This document shows positions 57,626 through 64,000 of a stretch of DNA of 64,000 nt, piece after piece. How positions within the stretch are numbered: position 1 is the first letter of the stretch; the number at the start of each line of letters is the position of its first letter. The notes under the pieces were generated by a model. It ran no database searches and had not been told where the DNA came from. It saw nothing but the letters and a program-made list of their open reading frames with translations. The position numbers and the translations under genes were made by a program. The DNA is from Amycolatopsis sp. DSM 110486 (GTDB lineage Bacteria; Actinomycetota; Actinomycetes; Mycobacteriales; Pseudonocardiaceae), in NCBI RefSeq assembly GCF_019468465.1, contig NZ_CP080519.1, positions 3,115,001 through 3,179,000 of the forward strand, in the 5' to 3' direction.

Positions 57626-58075
57626 TCAGGCGGGCATCAGTTCGAAGATGGGGTAGCCCGGCGCGATCTCGCGCAGCTTCTCCTCCGGCGCCTTGGCGTC
57701 CACACCGTCGAAGAACACGCCGACCTCGAACTTCCAGCGCTTGAGGTACGCGCGCAGCAGCACGGGCTTCTCGTCGTCGGTCAGCTCGCGGTAGGTGAAG
57801 CCCTCCACGCGCTTGCCGACGCGCAGCTGCCCCTCGCCGGCCACGCGCAGGTTGCGCACCCACTGCGTCTCGCCGCGCGGCGCGACCAGGTAGCGGCCGC
57901 CCTCGAACGGCAGGAGGTTCACCGGCACCTCGCGGATCTCGCCGGTCTTGCGGCCACGGACCATCAGCACGCGGCTGCCCACCACGCTCACACCCCGCTT
58001 GGTCAGCCACTGCACGAAGTTGTTGAACGAGTTGGTGGCCTTGGCGGGCTTGATGTAGCGCTTCTCGGTGTTCAT
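57626..58075 (-). CDS. Deazaflavin (F420)-dependent nitroreductase family protein (DUF385)
   Basis: The 149-residue protein belongs to the DUF385/Ddn-like split-barrel family: NSFNNFVQWLTKRGVSVVGS, LMVRGRKTGEIREVPVNLL (the cofactor-binding RxTG region), GGRYLVAPRGETQWVRNLR and AEGQL-type (GEGQLRVGK) strand. Members use F420 or bind other ligands. ATG at 58075 after GGAGGTCGTG. Divergent from a TetR gene with two operator palindromes between them. Confidence 0.85.
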   Translation of the reverse strand: MNTEKRYIKPAKATNSFNNFVQWLTKRGVSVVGSRVLMVRGRKTGEIREVPVNLLPFEGGRYLVAPRGETQWVRNLRVAGEGQLRVGKRVEGFTYRELTDDEKPVLLRAYLKRWKFEVGVFFDGVDAKAPEEKLREIAPGYPIFELMPA

Positions 58076-58095
58076 CTCACGACCTCCAGTTTTTC

Positions 58096-58110
58096 GAGAG
58101 CAATGCTCTC
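58096..58110. promoter_or_regulatory. TetR operator 1
   Basis: Perfect palindrome GAGAGCA-A-TGCTCTC in the 126-bp divergent gap. A second copy of the same motif sits at 58149-58161. Confidence 0.75.
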
Positions 58111-58148
58111 CGTTGAGATCAGTGAACACCACATCGCGCTCAGCGTCA

Positions 58149-58161
58149 AGAGCAGTGCTCT
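58149..58161. promoter_or_regulatory. TetR operator 2
   Basis: Palindrome AGAGCA-G-TGCTCT, same sequence family as operator 1 and 52 bp (about five helical turns) from it centre to centre. A further GCTCTC half-site lies near 58176-58181. Confidence 0.7.
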
Positions 58162-58201
58162 CCATTTTGTGCAACGCTCTCGAAGTGGCACACTGGTCCC
58201 C

Positions 58202-58879
58202 ATGACCGCCACCAAGACCGCCCGCGAACGCGCCCGCGCCGAGCTGACGCGGGAGATCAAGGATGAAGCCCGCCGCCAGCTGGCCGAGGTCGGCGCGCAC
58301 GGGTTGTCACTGCGCGCGGTCGCGCGTGAGCTGGGCATGGTGTCCTCGGCGCTCTACCGCTACTTCCCCAGCCGCGACCGGCTGCTCACCGAGCTGATCA
58401 TCGACGCCTACGACGCCGTCGGCGAGGCCGCGGAGAAGGCCGACCCGGGCACCGGCGGCCCGCGCGAGCGCTGGCGCGCCGTCTGGCAGGCCACCCGCGC
58501 GTGGGCCAAGGCGCACCCGCACGAGTACGCGCTGATCTACGGCTCGCCGATCCCCGGCTACCAGGCGCCGCAGGACACGATCGTGCCCGCCGCGCGCGTG
58601 GCGCAGGCGATGGCGAAGGTGCTGCTCGAGGCCGATCCGCACGAGCCGGCCGTCACGGCGCCGATGTCCGCCGAGCTGCGCGGGCAGGCCGAGGGGCTGG
58701 CCCGGGATCTGGGCACGAACGCGCCGGCCGAGGTCGTGACCCGGCTGATCGGCGCGTGGACGCAGCTGTTCGGCGCGATCAGCTTCGAGCTGTTCGGGCA
58801 GTACGTGGGCAGCGTCGACCCGTCCGACGCCTACTTCGAGCACCTCACCGGACAGATGGCCGACTTCGTGGGGCTGTGA
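58202..58879 (+). CDS. TetR/AcrR family transcriptional regulator
   Basis: A 225-residue repressor: ARERARAELTREIKDEARRQ then GLSLRAVARELGMVSSALYR and YFPSRDRLL (helix-turn-helix, residues about 25-65), and a C-terminal domain with WRAVWQATRAWAKAHPHEYA typical of the WHG group. ATG at 58202 with the longer frame upstream excluded. Likely represses the divergent DUF385 gene and itself through the GAGAGCA palindromes. Confidence 0.92.
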   Translation: MTATKTARERARAELTREIKDEARRQLAEVGAHGLSLRAVARELGMVSSALYRYFPSRDRLLTELIIDAYDAVGEAAEKADPGTGGPRERWRAVWQATRAWAKAHPHEYALIYGSPIPGYQAPQDTIVPAARVAQAMAKVLLEADPHEPAVTAPMSAELRGQAEGLARDLGTNAPAEVVTRLIGAWTQLFGAISFELFGQYVGSVDPSDAYFEHLTGQMADFVGL

Positions 58880-58977
58880 AGCCGGGAAGCTGTGAACTAG
58901 CCCTCCCAGGACGGTTCATCGACTGCGGAGAGACGGTACGTTCGCGCGTAACGACTTCGTGGGGAAGGTGGTTCGAC

Positions 58978-60498
58978 GTGGCGGGATGGGCCGAGCGGGT
59001 CAGCAGGGTCCGGGTGGTCGGGACCGGCGTGATGGGGCGCGGCATCGCCCAGCTCGCCGCGACCGGCGGGGTCACGGTCGAGCTCGCCGACCTCGACCTC
59101 GACGCGGTGCGCTCGGCGCTCGACCACGTGCACAGCATGCTCGACAAGCTGGTCACCAAGGGCCGCCTGTCCGAGGACGAGGGGCGCGCCGCCAAGGAGC
59201 GCCTGGTGATGGTGGACGCGCCGTCCGCGCCGGCCCAGAACGTGGACCTCGTGATCGAGGCCGTGCGCGAGGACCTCGAGGCCAAGCGCGTGCTGTTCGG
59301 CAAGCTCGAGCAGGTCTGCCGGCCCGACACGGTGTTCGCCACCAACACGAGCTCGCTGTCGGTCACGGAGATCGCCGCGGGCCTGAGCGATCCGACGCGC
59401 GTCGTCGGCCTGCACTTCTTCAACCCCGTGCCGCTGATGCGGCTGGTCGAGGTCGTCCCCGGCGTCCGCACGGTCGAGTGGCTGCCCGAAGAGGCGCTGA
59501 AACTGGTACGCCGCTGGGGCCACGAACCCGTGCTCGCGAAGGACGCGCCGGGCTTCCTGGTCAACCACGCCGGGCGCGGCCTGAACACCGAGGCGCTGCA
59601 GATCCTGTCCGAGTCGGTCGCCGAGCCGGTCGATGTCGACCGCATCGCGCGCGACGTGCTGGGGCTCAAGCTCGGGCCGTTCGAGCTGCTCGATCTCACC
59701 GGCCTCGACGTCTCCCACGCCGTGCTCGAAAGCATCTGGAGCGGCTTCCACTCCGAGCCGCGGCTGCGCCCGTCGTGGCTGACGCGCCCGCGCGTGGCGG
59801 CGGGGCTGTTCGGGCGCAAGAACGGCGAGGGCTTCTACCGCTACGTCGACGGCAAGCAGGAGGTCGCGCCTGAACCGGCTGCGCCGCCGGCCCCGGACAA
59901 GCCCGTGTTCACCGCCGAGGAACGCCTCGGCCGCCTGCTCAACGGCGCCGGCGTGCAGGTCGTCGCCGACGCGTACCCCGACGCCGTGCTGCTGGTGGCC
60001 TTGCGCGGCGAGTCCACTTTGGACGCCGCCGCCCGAGCCGGCCTGCCCGCCTCGCGCGTCTGCGGCGTGGACGCCTTGAGCGGCTACCAAGGCCGCCTCA
60101 CCCTGTCCGTCCACCCGGGACTCGACCCCGCCGCGGGCCGCGCCGCCTGGGGCGCTTTGGCCGCCACGGGCCAACCGGTGACCATCGTCCAGGACGGCCC
60201 CGCACCCGTCGCGCAACGCTTGCTGGCCTCGATCGTCAACACGGCGTGCTACATCGCGGCCCAGAACCTCGCCGACCCGGCCGACATCGACACCGCCGTC
60301 CGCCTCGGCCTCGGCTACCCGCGCGGCCCCCTGGAATGGGGCGACCTCGTCGGCGCGGACAAGGTGCTGCGCGTCCTCACCGGTCTGCACCAGTCCACAG
60401 GGGACCCGCGCTACCGGCCGAGCAGCTGGCTGATCGAACGCGTCGCGCTCGGCCTGCCGCTCACCTCGAAGGGCACGCGGCCCGCCGACCTCCTCTGA
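58978..60498 (+). CDS. 3-hydroxyacyl-CoA dehydrogenase
   Basis: The 506-residue enzyme oxidises 3-hydroxyacyl-CoA in beta-oxidation or phenylacetate breakdown. NAD-binding VRVVGTGVMGRGIAQLAATG at the N terminus, VDLVIEAVREDLEAKR, NTSSLSVTEIAAGL, LHFFNPVPLMRLVEVV (catalytic His and Asn region) and PGFLVNHAGRGLNTEAL. A second C-terminal 3HCDH domain (residues about 400-500, LASIVNTACYIAAQNLADPA, LGYPRGPLEWGD) makes it the long PaaH-like form. GTG start with GGAAGGTGG upstream. Confidence 0.93.
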   Translation: MAGWAERVSRVRVVGTGVMGRGIAQLAATGGVTVELADLDLDAVRSALDHVHSMLDKLVTKGRLSEDEGRAAKERLVMVDAPSAPAQNVDLVIEAVREDLEAKRVLFGKLEQVCRPDTVFATNTSSLSVTEIAAGLSDPTRVVGLHFFNPVPLMRLVEVVPGVRTVEWLPEEALKLVRRWGHEPVLAKDAPGFLVNHAGRGLNTEALQILSESVAEPVDVDRIARDVLGLKLGPFELLDLTGLDVSHAVLESIWSGFHSEPRLRPSWLTRPRVAAGLFGRKNGEGFYRYVDGKQEVAPEPAAPPAPDKPVFTAEERLGRLLNGAGVQVVADAYPDAVLLVALRGESTLDAAARAGLPASRVCGVDALSGYQGRLTLSVHPGLDPAAGRAAWGALAATGQPVTIVQDGPAPVAQRLLASIVNTACYIAAQNLADPADIDTAVRLGLGYPRGPLEWGDLVGADKVLRVLTGLHQSTGDPRYRPSSWLIERVALGLPLTSKGTRPADLL

Positions 60499-60513
60499 AC
60501 CACAGGAACCGCG

Positions 60514-60554
60514 GGAACCGCGGGTGCCGCCCCGACCGCGGCACCCCCGGTTCC
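60514..60554. terminator. Bidirectional hairpin terminator
   Basis: A 17-bp stem with one mismatch, GGAACCGCGGGTGCCGC / GCGGCACCCCCGGTTCC, loop CCCGACC, between the convergent dehydrogenase (stop 60498) and cupin (stop 60563) genes. Confidence 0.8.
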
Positions 60555-60562
60555 GGCGCGGG

Positions 60563-61009
60563 TCAGTCGAAGCTGCAGCCCGGGTTCGGCGCGTCGTCCG
60601 AGAGCGGCGCGCCGTGGGGCAGGACGTAGAGGACTTCCAGCACCATCGGCGTGGTGCCTTCGTTGCGTCCTTCGTGGACGTGGTCGGCGCCGGCGGGTTC
60701 CATGATGCTGTCGCCCTTGTTGTAGACCCCGTCGACGGAACAGTCGGACTTGTAGTGGGTCAGCGTCCCGGAGAGGACCTTGCCGTAGAGGTTGCCTTCG
60801 TGGCTGTGCCAGCCGGTGGTGCCGGGACTGGTGGGGCTGCCCGGGGCGATCGTGATCTTGCGAAGCACGTAGTCGGTGTTGCCGACCGTCCACTGTGCGA
60901 TGACGGTCGCGCTGACGCCCCGGCCAGGGGTGGCGGATGCGACGGCGGGCGTGAACAACGCGGTGAGGGCGGCAACGCCGGCGACGGCGGCCAGGGCGAA
61001 CTTGCGCAT
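60563..61009 (-). CDS. Secreted cupin-domain protein
   Basis: A 148-residue protein with a signal peptide (MRKFALAAVAGVAALTALFT, cleavage near ASATPG) and one cupin domain: GTTGWHSHEGNLYGKVLSGTL holds the HxHxxxxE metal site and GDSIMEPAGADHVHEGRNEG the second motif. Two Cys remain. It probably binds a metal ion outside the cell; no enzyme function is assigned. Strong ribosome site GAGAGAGGTCTTCC. Confidence 0.85.
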   Translation of the reverse strand: MRKFALAAVAGVAALTALFTPAVASATPGRGVSATVIAQWTVGNTDYVLRKITIAPGSPTSPGTTGWHSHEGNLYGKVLSGTLTHYKSDCSVDGVYNKGDSIMEPAGADHVHEGRNEGTTPMVLEVLYVLPHGAPLSDDAPNPGCSFD

Positions 61010-61124
61010 GGAAGACCTCTCTCGTGATCTTCCGCGAAGCTACCTCACGAACCCTTGTCTGAAAGTTCCTTACTTCCCGGCTTTGCGGGCAATTCCCACC
61101 CTTCGGAACGCCACAATGGACAGA

Positions 61125-61155
61125 TCACCCACGCCGCTGCTCCCGGCGTGGGTGA
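61125..61155 (-). terminator. Hairpin terminator of the large secreted-protein gene
   Basis: A perfect 12-bp stem TCACCCACGCCG / CGGCGTGGGTGA with a 7-base loop, 11 bp beyond the minus-strand stop at 61166. Confidence 0.75.
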
Positions 61156-61165
61156 CGTCCACCAC

Positions 61166-64000
61166 TCACCAGCGCCGGTCCACCGGGCCGCCAGTCGGCG
61201 TCCACACGATGTACCCGCCCTGGAAATCGCTGCGATAGCCGGTGCCGTAGCGGTACTCGTCCGACGTCGGCAGTCCCAGGTACGACTTCTCCCACCCGAG
61301 CGCGGCCCAGCGTTTGCGGATCTCGCCCTTCACGTTGTGCGCGCCCGTCGCCGGGCTCCAGTAGACCGACGCGTTGCCGGTGAAGTGGTTGTAGCGCGCG
61401 GCTCCGTTGGGCGTCGCGGTTTCGTCCGTGGTCGGGTAGCCGAAGCCGCGCTCCCAGCCGTACGCCGCCCACTTCTGCTTGATCGCGCCACCGATCTCGT
61501 GCGCGCCCGTCGACGGCGTCCAGTAGATCGAAGCGCCACCGGTGAAGTGGTTGTACCGGCCGACGCCGTCCGGGGTCACCGATTCGTCAGTGGTCGGATA
61601 ACCGAGGACGCGTTCCCAGCCGTACGCGGCCCACTTCTGCTTGATCGCCCCGTTGATCCAGTGCGCACCTGTCGCCACGGTGTAGTAGATCGAGCCGCCG
61701 CCGCTGAAGTGGTTGTAGCGGCCCACTCCGTCGGGCGTGCCGGCCTCGTCGTTGATCGGGTAGCCCATGGTCTTTTCCCAGCCCAGCGCCGCCCACTTCG
61801 CCCGGATCAAGCCCTGGATCGAGTGCGCGCCCGTCGACGGCGTCCAGTAGATCGACGCCGCCTGCGTACCCGGCGTGCCCTGCAGGTGATTGAAGCGGCC
61901 GACGCCGTCGGGGGTCGGCGTCTCGTCGGTCACCGGCGGCCCGTAGGCCTGGTGCCCGCCGATCGCGAGGTACTCGGCGAGGAGCTGACCACCGATCTCG
62001 CGCACGCCGGTGGCCGCTGTCCAGTACAGGCGGGCGTTGGCGTACGGGCGGTAGTGCACCGGGCCGTCGATCACCTCGAGACCGGTCGCTGCGCCGACGA
62101 GCGTGCGCAGCGCGGGTTCCCCGGCGTAGCGCTGGTCGATCGCGGTCGCGTAGTTCACCGTCAGCGTCGTGTCGCTCGCGCCGACGGTGATCGACCACGA
62201 AGCGGTGGCCGGCCCGCCCTGCCAGCCGGTGAACTTCGACGCGCCGTCGCTGCCCAGCGGCGCCGCCGTCACGTCGAAGGTCGCGCCTTCGGTGACCATC
62301 GCGCTGCTCACGCCGCCCTCGCTGGGGATGCTGAGCGCGGCCGGCTGCGTGCTCACGAGCGTGAGCCGGTGCTGGCGCGGCATGGCGACGTACGTCTTGC
62401 TCGCCTTCACGCCGGCGCTGTCGGTGACCGTCGCGGTGAACTCCATGCGCGAGTCGGTGTGGTCGGTGAACGGCACGGAGAGCGACGGTCCGGTGGCGCC
62501 GTCGTCGGGGTGCACGTGGCACGCGCCGAGGTCGGGACAGTGCCGGATCAGCGACGTCCACGTGACGGGCAGGGTGCCGTCCTCTTCGTCGGTGGCCGTG
62601 GCCGTCAGCGAAACCGGCTCCCCGACGGCGAACGTCTTGTCCGGAGTGGACAGTTCCAGGTCCGGTGAATGGTTGCCCGGCGCGACCGCGATCGTCGTGG
62701 TCCCCTTGGCACCCAAGGGGTCCTGGGCGGTGAGCGTGGCCGTGAACGACGCTCCCGCGCCGTACTGGTGGCTCGTCGTGACTCCCGTCGCCGTGGTGCC
62801 GTCGCCGAAGTTCCAGGTGTAGGTGATCGCGTCGCCGTCGAAGTCGTAGGAACCACTGGCGTCGAAGGAAACCGTACGCGTGTCGGGATCGGTCGACGAC
62901 GTCGCCACCGCGACCGGCGCCGCGTTGTTCGTCGAGTAGCTCAGGCGGCGCAGGCGGCTGCCGTTGAGATCGGCGAACACGATGTCGCCGTTGGGCGCCG
63001 CGGAGATCCGCGTGACGCCGCCGATGTTCGCGAACGGCGGCGGGTTCACCGGCTCCTGCGTGAGGACACCCTGCGCGTTGTACTTGAGCGTCCACAGCTT
63101 CTGGCCCGCGTAGTCACCGAAGAAATACGCGCCCTGGTACGCGGCCGGGTACGTCGTTCCATTGTAGACAACGCCGCCGGTGACACTGTTGCCGTTCGTC
63201 GGCCCGGTGCCGTGCTGGTGTTCCCACAGCGGCGGCGTGTTCACGACGTGGGCGCAGCGCGCGTCGGTGCTGTAGCCCGGCGTCGGGTGGTTGCCCTCCC
63301 AGCACGGCCACGCGAGGTTCGCGCCGGGCTGCACCACGTCGATCTCTTCCCACAGGAACCAGCCGACGTCGCCCACCACGGGCAGCCCGCTCTTCGGGTC
63401 GAGCGTGAAGCGGAACGGGTTGCGGAATCCGCTCGCGAACACCTTGCTGCGCGTGGAATCCGGGGCCGAAGCCGTGTAGTACGGGTTGCTCGGCACACCC
63501 TTGCCGTCCGGCGTGATGTGCAGGATCTTGCCGGACGGCGTGTCGAGGTCCAGCGCCGCGAAAGCGACCTCGTTGGTCTTGCCCGCGTCGCCGTTGTCGC
63601 CCGCGGAGTACCAGAGCGTGCCGTCGGGCGCGGGGATCACGGTGTCGAGACCGTGGATGTAGTACTGACTGCCGGGCAGCTCGAAGATCACCTTCTCGCC
63701 GGTGAGCCCGGCGGGGTGGCCCGAACCGTCGAGGGTCACGGTGAAGCGCGCGGCGCGCAGCACGTACTGGCCGCCGCCCGTGCTCACGGCGCGGTTGAGG
63801 TAGATCTGGTGCGACGTCGCGTAGTCCGGGGCGAGCGCGACGCTCGTGAGCCCCATGTCGCCCTGCGTCTCGACCGGGAAGTTCGCGATCCGTACGGGGG
63901 CGCCCGAGCCGTCGGCCGGGACCCAGTTGACGGCACCGCTCTTGCCCAGCGCCAGCACGCTGTCGTCGGGCAGCCACGCGAAGTCGGTGAAGTCGTAGGG
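61166..64000 (-). CDS. Secreted PQQ-dehydrogenase-like protein with PKD and LGFP repeats (5' end missing)
   Basis: 944 residues are visible and the gene continues past the right edge. First part: a six-bladed beta-propeller sugar-dehydrogenase-like domain (GLTSVALAPDY, GYSTDARCAHVV, SGFRNPFRFTLD, GDVGWFLWEEIDVVQPGANL). Then a PKD domain (DFDGDAITYTWNFGDG) and further Ig-like strands. The last 270 residues are five LGFP repeats of about 54 residues (WAAYGWERVLGYPTTDE, DGVGRYNHF, SIYWTPSTGAHEI), which bind cell-wall polymers. Probably an extracellular aldose dehydrogenase tethered to the wall. Confidence 0.87.
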   Translation of the reverse strand, partial: PYDFTDFAWLPDDSVLALGKSGAVNWVPADGSGAPVRIANFPVETQGDMGLTSVALAPDYATSHQIYLNRAVSTGGGQYVLRAARFTVTLDGSGHPAGLTGEKVIFELPGSQYYIHGLDTVIPAPDGTLWYSAGDNGDAGKTNEVAFAALDLDTPSGKILHITPDGKGVPSNPYYTASAPDSTRSKVFASGFRNPFRFTLDPKSGLPVVGDVGWFLWEEIDVVQPGANLAWPCWEGNHPTPGYSTDARCAHVVNTPPLWEHQHGTGPTNGNSVTGGVVYNGTTYPAAYQGAYFFGDYAGQKLWTLKYNAQGVLTQEPVNPPPFANIGGVTRISAAPNGDIVFADLNGSRLRRLSYSTNNAAPVAVATSSTDPDTRTVSFDASGSYDFDGDAITYTWNFGDGTTATGVTTSHQYGAGASFTATLTAQDPLGAKGTTTIAVAPGNHSPDLELSTPDKTFAVGEPVSLTATATDEEDGTLPVTWTSLIRHCPDLGACHVHPDDGATGPSLSVPFTDHTDSRMEFTATVTDSAGVKASKTYVAMPRQHRLTLVSTQPAALSIPSEGGVSSAMVTEGATFDVTAAPLGSDGASKFTGWQGGPATASWSITVGASDTTLTVNYATAIDQRYAGEPALRTLVGAATGLEVIDGPVHYRPYANARLYWTAATGVREIGGQLLAEYLAIGGHQAYGPPVTDETPTPDGVGRFNHLQGTPGTQAASIYWTPSTGAHSIQGLIRAKWAALGWEKTMGYPINDEAGTPDGVGRYNHFSGGGSIYYTVATGAHWINGAIKQKWAAYGWERVLGYPTTDESVTPDGVGRYNHFTGGASIYWTPSTGAHEIGGAIKQKWAAYGWERGFGYPTTDETATPNGAARYNHFTGNASVYWSPATGAHNVKGEIRKRWAALGWEKSYLGLPTSDEYRYGTGYRSDFQGGYIVWTPTGGPVDRRW

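Overview
The window is high-GC DNA with actinobacterial gene order and signals: frequent GTG starts, lipoproteins with LxGC/LTAC boxes, a long-form leuA, an overlapping-subunit aspartokinase, ECF42 and conservon-type regulators, and a short SRP RNA next to dnaX-ybaB-recR. Gene content points to a Pseudonocardiales actinomycete, most likely Amycolatopsis or a close relative. This is inferred from recognised protein families; no database search was possible. I see no prophage, insertion sequence, CRISPR array, rRNA or tRNA. The interval is ordinary chromosome with several local oddities.

Layout. 1-9.7 kb: stress and accessory genes (partial ohr, FMN reductase, alpha/beta hydrolase, secreted protein, TetR/MFS divergent pair, rtcB plus a lipoprotein, an M48-like membrane protease and an adjacent degenerate paralogue). 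9.7-17.1 kb: amino-acid biosynthesis (lysC-asd operon with an internal start for the aspartokinase beta subunit; leuA behind a short Leu-Leu-Leu leader peptide and attenuator-like hairpin; a WYL regulator). 17.3-25.5 kb: SDR, two DedA proteins, LysR/EamA and TetR/MFS divergent pairs, and an ECF42 sigma factor with its DGPF/YCII partner facing a SnoaL-like gene across a symmetric promoter region. 25.5-31.4 kb: a dipeptide/oligopeptide ABC operon. 31.6-39 kb: a surface-glycan locus (two GT2 enzymes, DUF2304, a DUF6541-like membrane protein, a flippase, a UDP-GlcNAc 2-epimerase-like protein, a small kinase).

39-49.5 kb: the recR-ybaB-dnaX replication/repair block, a cell-wall amidase, the SRP RNA gene, a spermidine-synthase-like protein, a two-gene remnant of a conservon (sensor kinase plus roadblock protein) and a PLP dehydratase. 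49.5-57.6 kb: two two-component systems; the first adjoins a GT39 membrane glycosyltransferase and a Gly-rich membrane-anchored protein. 57.6-64 kb: DUF385/TetR pair with two operators, a 3-hydroxyacyl-CoA dehydrogenase, a secreted cupin and the 3' part of a large PQQ-dehydrogenase/PKD/LGFP secreted protein that runs off the window.

The most unusual structures are: (1) a locus at 43.69-44.31 kb in which a minus-strand signal peptide and a minus-strand C-terminal tail flank a plus-strand block of ALF repeats, as if the middle of one gene had been inverted; (2) about 860 bp of degenerate tandem repeats of roughly 30 bp at 54.59-55.45 kb, between two regulatory systems, with no convincing protein; (3) the leuA leader peptide/hairpin; (4) the symmetric ECF42 promoter region.
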